Below, piece by piece: positions 34,801-45,434 of a stretch of DNA of 64,000 bases. The notes beneath the pieces are model-generated. The model ran no database searches and was not told the origin of the DNA. It saw only the letters and a list, made by a program, of their open reading frames with translations. The number at the start of each line of letters is the position of its first letter. Within the stretch, counting starts at the first letter, position 1. A program made the position numbers and the translations under genes. The DNA is from Cololabis saira (taxonomy: Eukaryota > Chordata > Actinopteri > Beloniformes > Belonidae), in the NCBI RefSeq assembly GCF_033807715.1, contig NC_084591.1:47882368-47946367 (forward strand), in the 5' to 3' direction.

Positions 34801-37515
34801 TCACCGTCTCCTGCCATTGCTGTTTATGGACTGCGCAAGGCCATTCAAGCGGGAGCAAAAGAGCATGGGACTGACACGGTCAAGTTCGTGGAGAGGCACT
34901 TTTATGTGAATGATGGCCTCATCTCTTTGCCCTCTCCAACCGAAGCGATCGACTTGCTCCAAAGGACTCAAGCTTCACTTGCTGAGTCCAACCTCCGCCT
35001 GCACAAGTTTGCTTCCAACTCTCAGGCAGTCATGCAGGCCTTCTGCCCTGAAGATTGTGCAGCGGTAGTAAAGGACTTAGATCTTGGTGGCGATGAAACC
35101 CAGTCACAGAGAAGTCTGGGTCTCATTTGGGAAACTACCACAGACACTTTCACCTTTTCAGTGGCCACCACAGACAAGCCATTCACGCGGCGTGGCGTCC
35201 TGTCATCCGTTAATAGTGTCTTTGATCCAATAGGCCTATTAGCACCAGTTACAATCCAAGGAAGGGCTTTGCTCAGAGAACTCACTTCTGAAAATTCAGA
35301 TTGGGACACTCCACTTCCGGAACACAAGCAAAGCAAATGGGAAGCTTGGAGAGATTCCCTCAAAGACTTGAAAGAGCTTCATGTCCCAAGAACGTACACA
35401 ACAGCCTCTCTGAGCCAAGCAAAACACAAAGAACTGTATCTGTTTTCGGACGCTTCAACCAAAGGCATAGGCGCTGTGGCCTACTTAAGAGCGGTCTTTC
35501 CAGACAAAAAAGTCGAGACCGGATTTGTTATGGGCAAAGCAAGACTAGCCCCTCAGTCAGAACCCACTATACCAAGACTTGAACTGTGCGCCGCTGTCTT
35601 AGCAGTAGAGATGGCCGATCTAATTCAGGATGAGCTAGACATTAAGTTTGATGCAGTTCGCTTTTACACGGACAGTAAGGTAGTCTTGGGCTACATCTGC
35701 AACGAGTCAAAGACATTCTACACATATGTGCACAACAGAGTGCAGCGCATTCGTCAGTCTTCAAAACCGGAACAGTGGCACTTTGTGCGCACCGAGGAAA
35801 ACCCAGCGGATCATGCATCTCGCTCGCTCACACCAACTCAACTAACAAAGACAACCTGGTTCACTGGACCTACCTTCATTCATCGTCCACCTGCAGAAAC
35901 AAAGCAAGAAAGCAAAACGTTCGAGTTAGTCGAACCAGACAAAGATTGTGAAATCAGACTACAAGTCAAAACCTGCGCTACTCACCTCCAAGTACTCACC
36001 TGTAATCGCATTGAACGCTTCTCTACCTTCAAGTCCTTAGTCAGAGCAGTGGCATGCCTCATTCACATTGCAAAGTCTTTCAACGGCACAAATCCGAACA
36101 GTGAATGCAACGGGTGGCACAAATGCAACTTACCTCGAACACAAGACGAAATGACCAAAGCAAAGCACATCGTTCTTCAAAAAGCTCAGCAGGCCGCCTT
36201 CGAAAAAGAACTGTCCACCCTCAAAGCTGGTAAACCAGTTTCAAGACAGAGCCCCTTGCTGAGACTCAACCCAGTCCTTCAGAATAACCTCATTTCAATT
36301 GGAGGCCGTCTCAAACACTCAGAGCTCGAGAACTTTGAAAAGAGCCCAATTGTTCTCCCCAAAGACAGTCACATTTCACTCCTGCTCACTCGTCACTATC
36401 ACGAGCAGGTCCACCACCAAGGACGTCATCTGACGGACGGGGCGATAAGGGCAGCAGGACTGTGGATAATAGGTGGCAAAGGACTCGTAAACTCAGTAAT
36501 CCACAAATGCATCACCTGTCGCAAACTACGTGGAAAACAGGAAGAACAACAAATGGCAGATCTCCCACCAGAAAGACTGAAAACATGTCCTCCCTTTAGT
36601 TACGTTGGTCTGGACGTTTTCGGGCCATGGACTGTCACTAGTAGACGTAGTAGAGGTGGACATGCACAAAGTAAGCGCTGGGCCATCATGTTTAGCTGTA
36701 TGAGCTCGAGAGCCGTTCATATTGAGGTGATCGATTCTTTGGACACGTCCAGCTGCGTCAATGCCCTGAGACGCTTCTTTTCACTAAGAGGACCTGCCAA
36801 AAAACTACTATCGGATCGTGGCACTAACTTCATCGGAGCTTCTAAGGAGTTAGGCATGGACAAGACACTCGAAAACTATCTAAAGGACCAAGGCTGCAGC
36901 TGGGAATTCAACCCACCTCACGCCTCTCACATGGGAGGCTCCTGGGAGCGAATGATCGGTGTTGCTCGGAGAATACTGGACTCTATGCTGCTCCAAAGTA
37001 AGGTACAACTCACTCACGACGTGTTGTGCACGCTCATGGCCGAAGTCACTGCAATCATAAATGCACGGCCGCTCCTTCCAGTTTCTTCCGACCCCGACAA
37101 TCCCTTCATTCTATCTCCATCAATGTTGCTCACCCAGAAGTCTTGCCTTCTTCCACCTGCTGGAAATTTCATGGACCAAGACCTTTACACCAAGCAATGG
37201 AGACAAGTTCAGGCCCTTGCTAACCAGTTTTGGACACGCTGGAGGCGAGAGTACCTGCCGTCACTACAAAAAAGACAAAAATGGACTGTTTCTCGAAGGA
37301 ATCTTCAAGTTGGTGATCTAGTTTTGCTGAAGGACAAGCAGGCCCCACGCAACAGCTGGCCCATGGCCAGGGTCATTGACACATTTCCTGGAAAGGACAG
37401 TCATGTGAGGAAGATTGAGGTCAAAGTAAGTGATCAGGGTAGCGTAAAGGCTTTTATGCGACCAGTCACTGAAGTCATTCTTCTTCTGCCAATGGACACT
37501 TCTTGCAAGGTTTGA
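31843..37515 (+). CDS. BEL/Pao Gag-Pol polyprotein, 1890 residues
   Basis: One open frame with all usual BEL/Pao parts in order. Gag has a charged coiled-coil start (about 1-130) and a DUF1759-like region (about 200-400). Cys/His knuckles include CFKCCSSDTHLAKDC. The protease-like region has VILDDQSNRSLA. Reverse transcriptase has motif A MADIQQMFH (Asp 942) and a catalytic box reading YVND at 1021-1024. The RNase H/A17 region has FSDAS, RLELCAA and FYTDS. Integrase has a CITC zinc half-site and a D,D,E triad in LDVFGPW, SDRGTNF and GGSWERM (about 1591, 1658, 1702). A DUF5641-like C-terminus has VGDLVLLKD. Length and order are normal for the family; the Asn in the RT box is not and should remove polymerase activity. 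Confidence 0.93.
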   Translation: MDKMAASNKSEKASTSGTSSSLSSVARARAKAEAAKVRASYASKEVQLKVEKTRIDAELEALTLYREADIAVAEAAVLEEEAECGSRKSVSDEVKRKRTQEYVQSQIGLSEPRGLPPLPLANDNNGHSGETLVTWDGSQRSDPKAQPKSSKPKPDDNHAPLPTPRASETQKVEQTKKVLSPFSNPFTPHYNTPASMLHSAESFAQYMARRDLITSGLYQYDDRPENFRAWFSSFNGATAEVALTPTQELDLMTKWMGKESSNQVKRICSVYINNPKTALKKAWERLWECYAAPEIIEKSLFQRLDSFPRLTTKDNVKLQELGDLLQEIQGAKDDGYLPGLLYLDTSRGIGPVVDKLPYGLQEKWMSHGSQYKEENDGCFPPFSHFCKFICKEAKKRNDPSFNQYNRQAHLKLKRPYQRDFLSAKPIAVHKTNITPPNNDFNRNCPLHNKPHPLKKCRTFRNKLLSERKAFLKEKGICFKCCSSDTHLAKDCKSTVKCSECCSTYHDTVMHPGPPPQTDRAPSPAKEDGGERESPDNAAVTTTCTAVCSPGQWGRSCSKICLTQLYPKGDKNSAVKAYVILDDQSNRSLARPEFFELFNITTEPVSYHLRTCSGLVETWGKTAEGFQIESLDGSVVIPLPPLIECQDVPNNISEIPTPNAVLHQPHLKSIASYIPELDPKAQILLLLGRDVLRAHKVREQVNGPHHAPFAQRLDLGWVVIREVCVGNVHKETVSSYKTVILENGRPTVFGKCDSFLQLKEMSHTARPSKAPELTLGQTVFSHTENDNKLAPSIEDTLFLEIMDKAMYRDDDNSWVAPLPFKEPRQPMPNNRELALSRFSSLKKSMQRKPYMQLQYVEFMEAIFSNGHVEVAPELEQGEECWFFPTFGVYHPQKPNKIRVVFDSSAQHSGVSLNNVLLTGPDLNNSLIGVLLRFRKEPVAIMADIQQMFHCFIVREDHRNYLRFLWHKDNDVNKEVIDYRMKVHVFGNSPSPAIAVYGLRKAIQAGAKEHGTDTVKFVERHFYVNDGLISLPSPTEAIDLLQRTQASLAESNLRLHKFASNSQAVMQAFCPEDCAAVVKDLDLGGDETQSQRSLGLIWETTTDTFTFSVATTDKPFTRRGVLSSVNSVFDPIGLLAPVTIQGRALLRELTSENSDWDTPLPEHKQSKWEAWRDSLKDLKELHVPRTYTTASLSQAKHKELYLFSDASTKGIGAVAYLRAVFPDKKVETGFVMGKARLAPQSEPTIPRLELCAAVLAVEMADLIQDELDIKFDAVRFYTDSKVVLGYICNESKTFYTYVHNRVQRIRQSSKPEQWHFVRTEENPADHASRSLTPTQLTKTTWFTGPTFIHRPPAETKQESKTFELVEPDKDCEIRLQVKTCATHLQVLTCNRIERFSTFKSLVRAVACLIHIAKSFNGTNPNSECNGWHKCNLPRTQDEMTKAKHIVLQKAQQAAFEKELSTLKAGKPVSRQSPLLRLNPVLQNNLISIGGRLKHSELENFEKSPIVLPKDSHISLLLTRHYHEQVHHQGRHLTDGAIRAAGLWIIGGKGLVNSVIHKCITCRKLRGKQEEQQMADLPPERLKTCPPFSYVGLDVFGPWTVTSRRSRGGHAQSKRWAIMFSCMSSRAVHIEVIDSLDTSSCVNALRRFFSLRGPAKKLLSDRGTNFIGASKELGMDKTLENYLKDQGCSWEFNPPHASHMGGSWERMIGVARRILDSMLLQSKVQLTHDVLCTLMAEVTAIINARPLLPVSSDPDNPFILSPSMLLTQKSCLLPPAGNFMDQDLYTKQWRQVQALANQFWTRWRREYLPSLQKRQKWTVSRRNLQVGDLVLLKDKQAPRNSWPMARVIDTFPGKDSHVRKIEVKVSDQGSVKAFMRPVTEVILLLPMDTSCKV

Positions 37516-37549
37516 TTAGCCATAATGGCCTAAGAGGCCAGGCGGGGAG

Positions 37550-38070
37550 TGTGTTGCCCTTAAGGCAATTGTTTTTCTTAAATAAATAATTTCATGTGTT
37601 TAAAATATGATACAAGGCTAAAACTGTTGTAATTTCATTACGAAAGTGTTTTACATAAATATTTAATGTTTATTTGTGCTTTTGGTTAAAAAACGTAGCG
37701 AAATAATACCACTTCCGGTTTTCCCGCACCACTTCCGGTCCGGCGTTCTCGTCGTAAACAAGATGGCGGGCGTAACGGTCGTGTGTCAAATCTGTTTCAT
37801 CCACCTTGAAGTATTAACAAGGCAATGCCGTAAGTTATGAAAAGTGTTTATTCAATGTTTTAAGCAACTATATTTTTGTATTAGTTTGGAGAGATGCGAA
37901 GTTTATGCACTTTATTTTGCGATCGTATCAGCTCATGTTCTCAATGCACTGTACTGTATTGTTGCAGTTTTCACCATCTGAAGAGGGAAATTAAAGCCTC
38001 AATAACACATCCCATGTGGTCCCGGTCCTTCTTTGGTGGTTTAACTCGGTGTCATATCGATGACGCTACA
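37550..38070 (+). repeat. BEL/Pao 3' LTR
   Basis: Same sequence as the 5' LTR as far as I can read, followed by the CTTAT duplication. Confidence 0.9.
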
Positions 38071-38075
38071 CTTAT

Positions 38076-39856
38076 AATAAATAAAAATGGAAATGGAGAA
38101 GAGAGGAAGGGAAGAGGAGAGGAGAAGAAGGGTGAGAGGCACCGCCCAGCGGATCATGTCGGTGCCCCCCTGCAGCATAAGCCTATAGCAGCATATCTAC
38201 CGCAAAGCTATATTTGAGACTAACTATTATAGTCTTGTTCTATAGCTGCAACTATGACTACTGACTCTAACACACTAGAGTTTACACTAAATAGAGATTT
38301 AACAACACCAGCTAGAGGTTTACTAAACACTAACTATAGGCTTTACTAAACAGAAAGGTTTTAAGTTTAGTTTTAAAGGTGGAGGTGGTGTCAGTCTCCT
38401 TAACCCAGATTGGAAGTTGATTCCATAGTAATGGTGCTTGATAGCAGAACACCCGCCCTCCAAATCTACATTTGGATACTCTAGGAACTACGAGTAAACC
38501 TGCACTCTGAGAACGGAGAGCTCTGACAGGAACATAAGGCACTATCAGGTCTTGCAAATAATGCGGAGCTAAGCCGTTTTGGGCGTTATACGCAAGTAAT
38601 ACAATTTTAAATTGGATTCTGAATTTTACAGGGTAGCCAATGGAGCGACGCTAACACTGGGGAGACGTGGTCTCTCCTGCTGATTCCTGTCAGCACTCAC
38701 GCTTCTGCATTTTGGATCAGCTGGAGGATATTCAGCAAATTACTTGGACATCCTGCTAACAACACATTACAGTAATCTAGTCTAGAAGATACAAACGCAT
38801 GAACTAGTTTTTCTGCATCACTCTGCGAGAGGATTTTCCTAATCTTTGATATATTACGGAGATGGAAAAACGCAATTTTACAAACCTGATTATTATGGTT
38901 TAAACAACAAATCCTGATCGAAAACAACACCAAGGTTTCTCACAGTTGCACTGGAAGCCATCGCAACACCATCTAACCATCCCTTCCTAAGATGCTCTGG
39001 ACCAAGAATGATAACCTCTGTTTTATCTGAATTTAGAAGCAAGAAATTTCCGGACATCCAGTCCTTGATGTCCCTAAGACATGCCTGAAGTTTAACTAAC
39101 GGTTCTGTTTCATCCGGCTTCATAGACAAATAGAGCTGCGTATCATCAGCATAACAATGAAAGTGTATGCCGTGATTCTGGATTATACTTCCCAATGGCT
39201 GAATGTATAAACTGAACAAGATTGGCCCTAGCACTGAACCCTGCGGAACACCATAACAGACCCTTGACTGTTCTGAAGAAACCTCATGTACATGAACAAA
39301 CTGGAACCTGTCAGATAAATATGATTTAAACCAACGTAGAGCTGTCCCTTTAATCCCAACAACATGCTCTAGACTGTGCAGTAAAATGCCATGATCTACA
39401 GTGTCAAAAGCAGCACTGAGGTCCAGTAGAACCAGTATGGACACTAATCCCTTATCTGAGGTCCAGTAGAACCAGTATGGACACTAATCCCTTATCTGAG
39501 GTCCAATAGAACCAGTATGGACACTAATCCCTTATCTGAGGCCATAAGAAGGTCATTCGTGACCCGAACCAGTGCTGTCTCTGTGCTATGATGCATTCTG
39601 AACCCTGACTGAAAGACTTCAAACAGATCATTTCTATACAAATAGTCACATAACTGGCTTGAAACTGCCTTTTCCAGAATTTTAGATACAAATGGAAGGT
39701 TGGAAATTGGTCTATAATGAGCTAAGGTGTCTGGGTCAAGAGAAGGTTTTTTAAGTAAAGGTTTAATTGCCGTAACTTTGAAAACCTGTGGTACATATCT
39801 TAAGTTTAGGGATAGGTTTATTTGGTCCAGTATTGTCGCACCAATAAGAGAAAAAA
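38076..39856 (-). mobile_element. L2-like LINE, 3' half, copy 1 (minus strand)
   Basis: Carries RT and C-terminal coding remnants and continues at its 3' side (through the BEL element) to the (ATGG)n tail at 30,957. Its 5' side stops abruptly at AAGAGAAAAAA where Gmr1 LTR sequence begins inside the LTR. The segment 38,217-39,856 is nearly identical to 61,032-62,671. Confidence 0.75.
38330..39444 (-). pseudogene. L2-like reverse transcriptase, copy 1, frameshifted
   Basis: Frames at 39444-38893, 38933-38697 and 38557-38330 together give LVLLDLSAAFDTVDHGILL, YGVPQGSVLGPILFSLYI, FHCYADDTQLYLS with an intact YADD box, and a C-terminal APLLWNQLPIWVKE block. At least two frameshifts separate them. 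Upstream, at 39,418-39,537, a 40-bp unit is present three times and breaks the frame inside motif A. Confidence 0.8.
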
Positions 39857-40325
39857 GTTAAGGGTAGTTAAGGGTCTGATCACCCCTTGGCTGTCCTATT
39901 GGTTGCCGGTCATGTGACACCCAGTGGCCCAGAGTACTATATATTCAGTCTGAACCTGACAATCGAGGAGGAACACCCCTATGGTCTTCCTCCGACCTGC
40001 CGCTACTATGTATACATGTTAACCACTAACTGTTAAACTTTTGTGTTGTTTCTCCCTTGGGAAAGGAGAGTTTGTTTCTGTTAAACTTTTGTGTTGTTTC
40101 TCCCTTGGGAAAGGATAGTTTGTTTACGTTAAGCTTTTGCCCTTTTGATTCTGTTTATGTTTATTGTCTTTTATTTTTAGTTATAGAGTCATCAACCTTG
40201 TAAACGTGCCTAAAGCACACTTTTAAGAGAGTTTGTAATAAAACTTCATACTCTGACCATAGTTTCCGTTCCTCCTTAAACATGTTACCTACTCACCTTA
40301 CCCTTAGACAGATGGGTTTGTAACA
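39857..40325 (+). repeat. Gmr1-like 5' LTR, truncated at its 5' end
   Basis: Matches the last two-thirds of the full LTRs at 51,997 and 62,701. Contains the ACTATATATTCAG TATA-like site and AATAAAAC. It shares with the solo LTR a tandem duplication around CTCCCTTGGGAAAGGA that the 3' LTR lacks. Confidence 0.85.
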
Positions 40326-40329
40326 TGAT

Positions 40330-40343
40330 TGGGGGCTCGTCCG
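40330..40343 (+). promoter_or_regulatory. Primer binding site, tRNA-Pro type
   Basis: TGGGGGCTCGTCCG begins four bases after the LTR end and matches the first 14 bases of the classic tRNA-Pro primer site used by several retroviruses. Confidence 0.75.
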
Positions 40344-40513
40344 TTCTAATACATTTAAAAGTTTCAGTTCAGTTGGTTATGTTTTCTGGTTGGCTGTGTA
40401 GCCTGTTGTTTTTGTTTTGTGTACTAGTAGACCTACGCGGTTCGGTGGATGCTGCTGCGAATAGTAAGTACGTTGCTCGCTTTAGTTTGAGTAAAAGGCT
40501 TTGTTGCAATGTT

Positions 40514-41581
40514 ATGGCCTCAGATTCTGATAATGCTTGCGTTGATATCCTGTCGCTAAGAGAGTTAGAACAGTGCAATTATTGGGAGTTATATTCCATT
40601 GCTAAGAGATATTGCGTTCCTTTCCCGCAAGGTGCCAAAAAGAAGGATAAAGTGTTTGCGGCTGTGCTCAGAGAATTAACTAAACGTGGTGTTATAAAGA
40701 TGACATCGGAGGGTGACACAGAAGAGCTTACTATGACAGAAGTTGATACCAGTGTGTCTGATGCCTTTAATGTGTTGGACTTGGGTGACGGTGAGTCCGC
40801 GGGGGCTCAAGCTCAGGTTCAACGACACACTGTGGCTGGGGGGAGTCCTACCGAGGGCGTAGGGGGGGTTTCGCGTCTCCGGGAGCTTGAGTTGCAGCGC
40901 GAGATCGAAGCAATCCGCTTAAAAAGCGAGGAATGCAAACTGGAACAGCAAAGACAGCAAATACATCTCGCACGGCTGCGAGACCGAGCCTACCCCGAGC
41001 CGGTGTCCGCCGTGTCACCCGCCCCCCAGCAACAGCAACAGCATGGAGATGTGTCAGCTCCTGGGTCCAGAGATGTGTCATCGTTTGATGTGAGCAAGCA
41101 AATAGCCTTGGTGCCTGCGTTTAAGGAAGGCGAGTTGGACAACTACTTTTGTGCTTTTGAGAGGATTGCTAGGGCAGTGCATTGGCCAAAAGAGTTCTGG
41201 AGTCTGTTACTCCAATGTAAATTGACAGGAAGAGCACAGGATATTTGTAGCGCGCTATCAGTTGATGAGAGCTTGGACTACGATAGAGTTAAGGCTGCGA
41301 TTCTTAATGGATTTGAGAGAGTGCCCGAACATTATCGGCAAAAATTTAGGTTTGCTGAGAAGTCTGCTACTCAAACTTATGTCGAGTTTGGCCGAGAGAA
41401 GGCCATGCTATTCAATAAATGGTGTAAAGCAAGCAACGTTCAAACTTTCGAGCAGTTGTGTGATTTAATTTTGTTGGAAGATTTCAAGGCATGTATACCG
41501 GAACGTATTGTGGTGTATCTCGAAGAACAAAAAGTAATTCAGTGTCTAAAGCGTCTATTAGAGCTGATGAGTTTGAGCTAA
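40514..41581 (+). CDS. Gmr1-like Gag, N-terminal and capsid part
   Basis: Frame from ATG at 40514 (MASDSDNACVDILSLRELEQ). Contains a charged region with a Gln-rich stretch and a capsid-like block FKEGELDNYFCAFERIA, WSLLLQCKLTGRAQ and FGREKAMLFNKWC. The frame ends at 41581 after a frameshift near 41,535, at a run of five A; the true continuation (SKASIRADEFELTHR) is in the next frame. Gag forms the particle and binds element RNA. Confidence 0.75.
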   Translation: MASDSDNACVDILSLRELEQCNYWELYSIAKRYCVPFPQGAKKKDKVFAAVLRELTKRGVIKMTSEGDTEELTMTEVDTSVSDAFNVLDLGDGESAGAQAQVQRHTVAGGSPTEGVGGVSRLRELELQREIEAIRLKSEECKLEQQRQQIHLARLRDRAYPEPVSAVSPAPQQQQQHGDVSAPGSRDVSSFDVSKQIALVPAFKEGELDNYFCAFERIARAVHWPKEFWSLLLQCKLTGRAQDICSALSVDESLDYDRVKAAILNGFERVPEHYRQKFRFAEKSATQTYVEFGREKAMLFNKWCKASNVQTFEQLCDLILLEDFKACIPERIVVYLEEQKVIQCLKRLLELMSLS

Positions 41582-42220
41582 CGCATCGTGCAGGCGGCTC
41601 TTTTGGCCACCGTGAGGTGGGTGGTCTTGATAAACAGAGACGGCACAGAGACAGGGGTGCAAAAACGAACAGTCCACAGAGGGGCGCCGGTGGAGCGCCG
41701 GACGTTCGTGCCTGTTTCTATTGCCACGAAGTAGGCCACTTAATTTCACGGTGTCCAAGAGTGCCACCTAAACAGCAAATGGATGGTGTAAATCCAAAGA
41801 AAGCTAAAGGTGTTGCGTTTGTACGTTCTGTGCCTCGGTCTGCTACCACGACAACTGCGGCTGTCAGGGAGGAGACTGAAGCATGTTTTGGCCCTTTCAT
41901 GCTGGAAGGAACAGTGTCTCTGTCGGACGGGGAGGAGGGACGAGTGCCTGTCACAATTTTACGTGACACGGGCGCCTCCCAATCCCTCATTTTACAGAGC
42001 GCTCTGGCTTTCTCAGAGTGTTCATTTAGTGGTGCTGATGCCTTGGTGCTCGGAGTTGAGATGAAATCCTCTCGTGCGCCACTGCATACGCTGCATTTAC
42101 GTTCGCCACTTGTGTCTGGTTTTGTGCAAATCGGGTTACGTGAAAGTTTGCCTATCGAGGGCGTGTCCTTGATTCTGGGAAACGATATTGCCGGTAAAAA
42201 AGTGTTTCCTTCACTCGAGG
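41536..42220 (+). CDS. Gmr1-like Gag zinc knuckle and aspartic protease
   Basis: Continues Gag in a shifted frame. The zinc knuckle CFYCHEVGHLISRC (CX2CX4HX4C) at about 41,713 binds RNA. The protease has LRDTGASQSLI (DTGA active site) at about 41,963 and a later LILGNDIAG block typical of retroelement proteases. The frame runs into the LTR of the inserted element at 42,225 and resumes at 46,815. Confidence 0.8.
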
Positions 42221-42224
42221 TTAT

Positions 42225-42796
42225 TGAAAGATTCGTGTTCGTTTGTCTGGAGAACCAAGAAAGACTAGTGGAATAAAGTTACAGGTTAACAACTTTTAAT
42301 CATGTCAAGCACAAGGTTTTTCCGGCCGGAGGAGACTTCTCTCAGACCACGTATGGTACAAGAGAAAAATCACGCGGTAGTCATCGATCCCATCTGTTTT
42401 ATACTGAAAAAGGAGGGTGTTCTTTGCAAATGATTTTCATTGGTTGAGCCTAAGAGACGTGAAAGAACCCCCAAACTTTGTCACTTCCAGCTCTTCATTT
42501 CCTTTACTGTCTGTCTCCCATCTGAGGTGTCAAACCAGACCGCAGATCAGACCCCCCAATGCTAAACATCTGTTTCTCCCCATTGCATGTGTATTGCAAA
42601 TTAATTTCATTAGGAGAGCAAGATGAAGGAGGAATCACCCCAAGGTGTCACCCTTTCCCCGTCTCCTCTCCTAAGATGTGTATTTGTAATTAACTTCTAA
42701 TCTAATTTAAACCTTTTGCTCTTAATCAGAATGAGATTACTTTGAAGAGAGAGCTTAGACAGTTTTGAGCTTCAATAATTTCATTAAATCCTAACA
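42225..42796 (-). repeat. Retrovirus-like element 3' LTR (minus-strand sense)
   Basis: On the minus strand it starts TGTTAGGATT and ends CTTTCA. On that strand GAGTGGAAGT precedes it, a plausible polypurine tract. Confidence 0.85.
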
Positions 42797-45395
42797 ACTT
42801 CCACTCAAAACATGATTAATTCATGTTTTTCAAATCAACCATGTAAAAATGTCCACTGGGATATAAAAATATATGTGTTGTTTTTGTACCCCCTTTCTTA
42901 TAAAATAGAACACCCTGCTTAGCTGTATAGACAAAACAGAGTCCCAATCCTGCAATATTAAACATGACCACCAGATGTGAAGATACAAGCAGAGCAACAG
43001 AAGAAAAAACCCACAAATATCAAGAACCATACATACAGATTAATATACAAATACATTCAACAACAATCATAAATTTAAAGCTGTGGAAGTCTGAATATTC
43101 ATATTGTAAACAATTGTACATCTCATAATGGATGAGCATTTCACAAATAAACCAAATAAATCAGTATGACCATGTGTCAAGTCCGTTATATATTCCAGTC
43201 AAAAATGGGGAAATCCAGGTGTCCAGGTTTACGGCAACAAAAAATAATCCATTGTTCTTCTGGAGACGAAAGCATACCCACTCCATGATTTCCTGTAGAT
43301 CGGAGTCCTGCATTCAAAAAATAATCCATTGTTCTTCTGGAGACGAAAGCACTCCATCTCTCCATGATTTCCTGTAGATCGGAGTCCTGCGTCCAGGTGA
43401 TGAAAGTTGTCCTCCGATGTCTCCCAAGTTTTTTGCTGTTGCATCCAAGTAGCCTTTACTCAAGCATCCACTCAGGCCCTGGAATGTCTCTGTCATGGTC
43501 CTAGAGTGGCTCCTGCCACTCTGATAGACAGGGGAGTCTTCTCCTAGCCTGGAAAGGGTTTCATTCCATATCCCTGTATGACTCAAAAAACAGAACGGAC
43601 AGGTTGTACAGTAATAACTGTCTATCTATAATCTCAGTTGAGCCTTGCCCCTTTGTAACAAATTTAAACAACAGGTGTTAGTGTTACTGGCATGCAAGTA
43701 GTTTGTATTCCTATGACGTGGTACATCTAATATCATAAATGCACCTGCTGTTTATGAAAATAATAGATTCAAAGAATTTAGTGTAGGTTCATGCACTCCG
43801 TGTGTTAAAACATTTAGGCGAGTTGATCATATACTGTATAAACCATAAACTAGCACTAAGTCCACTAATCAGTCTGAAATTATTATGATTGATATCACTA
43901 TGACCGAATAACATTGTCTACTAACATTGTCTACTATCCCCCCATTTTTTTATTTTTTATTTTTTATTTTTTATTTTTTTTTCTTATTCTTTCAACCCTT
44001 TCAACAGGCATGGGCACACTTTGGACAGATAACCATCTTTTCAAACTAATCCCCCAAAAAACATAAAATAAAGTAAAAAATCGTAAAATAATATCCAACC
44101 AGCTTTATGAAAAAATGTGTAAAACCGATGACCCATTGGAACAAAACAGTAGGAAATGAGTGTGTGCAGTATACCCATAATCACCCCAATACTGCAACAC
44201 CAGGCATCCGCAGAAAACCTCGGCCTCTCAGCACCACAGGCTGCACCACAGAGCTGTAGACCTTCGCCAGTGTCCAAGCATAGTTTCGACAGATACAGTT
44301 GCACCTCGTATTCAGATGAAGACCCGGTCGTTATCCATCAGTCTTTTCTTTGTCAGAGTCTTGTGTGAAAGCCCACCTCGTATTCAGATGAAGTTCGTAT
44401 CATCAGCCGACACAGCTTTGTCGTCTCTGACCTGAAGGCGAACAGTGCTGCACATTGAAGCAGCGTAGGAGATGGATCTGAAGTTGATTTCTGTAAGTGG
44501 TTCTGTACCAGGGGTAACTTTCCAGTCAAAGTCCCACAGAAACCAGTGCAGCTCTACTTAGCACACTGCACACACCACACTTCTCTGGGTCATCAATCCT
44601 CCACCCTCTTTTTTTTTTTTTTTTTTTTTTTTTACTAAAATAAAAAAAAAAAAACCATAACATCCGCATAAAATAAGAACAACCACAGCCATTACAATAA
44701 AAATTGATACCACCACACCTTTCCATTTACCAAGACATTAAGAGAACAAATCTCCAAGAATATTCTGGGTGTCATTGTTTGTCACCTCTGGCTTTCTCAA
44801 TGTTGGTGGGGGCGTCTCCCACCCACTGTGACGTTTCCCAAAACAAAACAAAAGGGGAGGACTGATTGTCAGTCCTGAACAAAAAGGGGGGGGGGGGCTC
44901 GCAGGGGGAGAGGGCACAAATTAATACTACATAACAGACATACATTATACATGACAAGCAAAACAATAATAGACAACAAAATTCTGTTATTTGACATTTC
45001 TTTTCATTTAAGTGTGTCCTTATGTGTTCAAACTTTACTTATGATCTGAAGTAATCGAATCTCTGACTACTTTAAATACTTTTAACACAAGTAGAATGTT
45101 TTAAGACATGAGAGTCGCTTGTTACGGGTAGTTAAAGCAATCCAATAACTAAGGCAGAAAACTGCTAATCTCTGTATATGGGCCCAGGATTGCTTAGACT
45201 TCCAGAAACAAAACCTCCTGTCTGCTCATCGGTGTGGTTAACCACTGCAAACGTCATTCCAGATGAGGTCCCAAAATTATCTGAACTTCAGAATCATAAA
45301 CAAAGTTACCCAGCCGTGCACGGACTTGACACACTATATTCATCAATACGTTAAGACATTAATATTATTATTCCCTATGGTATCACGTGTCATTG

Positions 45396-45434
<39 letters not shown>

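Larger units (their letters stand above)
31294..38070 (+). mobile_element. Complete BEL/Pao LTR retrotransposon
   Basis: Two 521-bp LTRs (31,294-31,814 and 37,550-38,070), a single long gag-pol frame between them, and a 5-bp target duplication CTTAT (31289-31293 and 38071-38075). The LTRs look identical when read side by side, so the insertion is recent. A purine-rich GGCGGGGAG lies just before the 3' LTR. I did not recognise the tRNA of the primer site. Confidence 0.93.

Noticed and set aside
31843..37515. Endogenous retrovirus as an alternative for the 1890-codon element
   Set aside because: The single gag-pol frame, the DDQSN protease-like block and the integrase with DUF5641-like tail match BEL/Pao; no envelope.
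42417..42626. 69-codon ORF present twice (also 46,431-46,640)
   Set aside because: Lies wholly within the LTRs of the retrovirus-like element and is duplicated only because the LTRs are; no motif.
44041..44304. Possible envelope remnant in the retrovirus-like element
   Set aside because: A few hydrophobic stretches on the minus strand, but no recognisable envelope motif; not enough to call.
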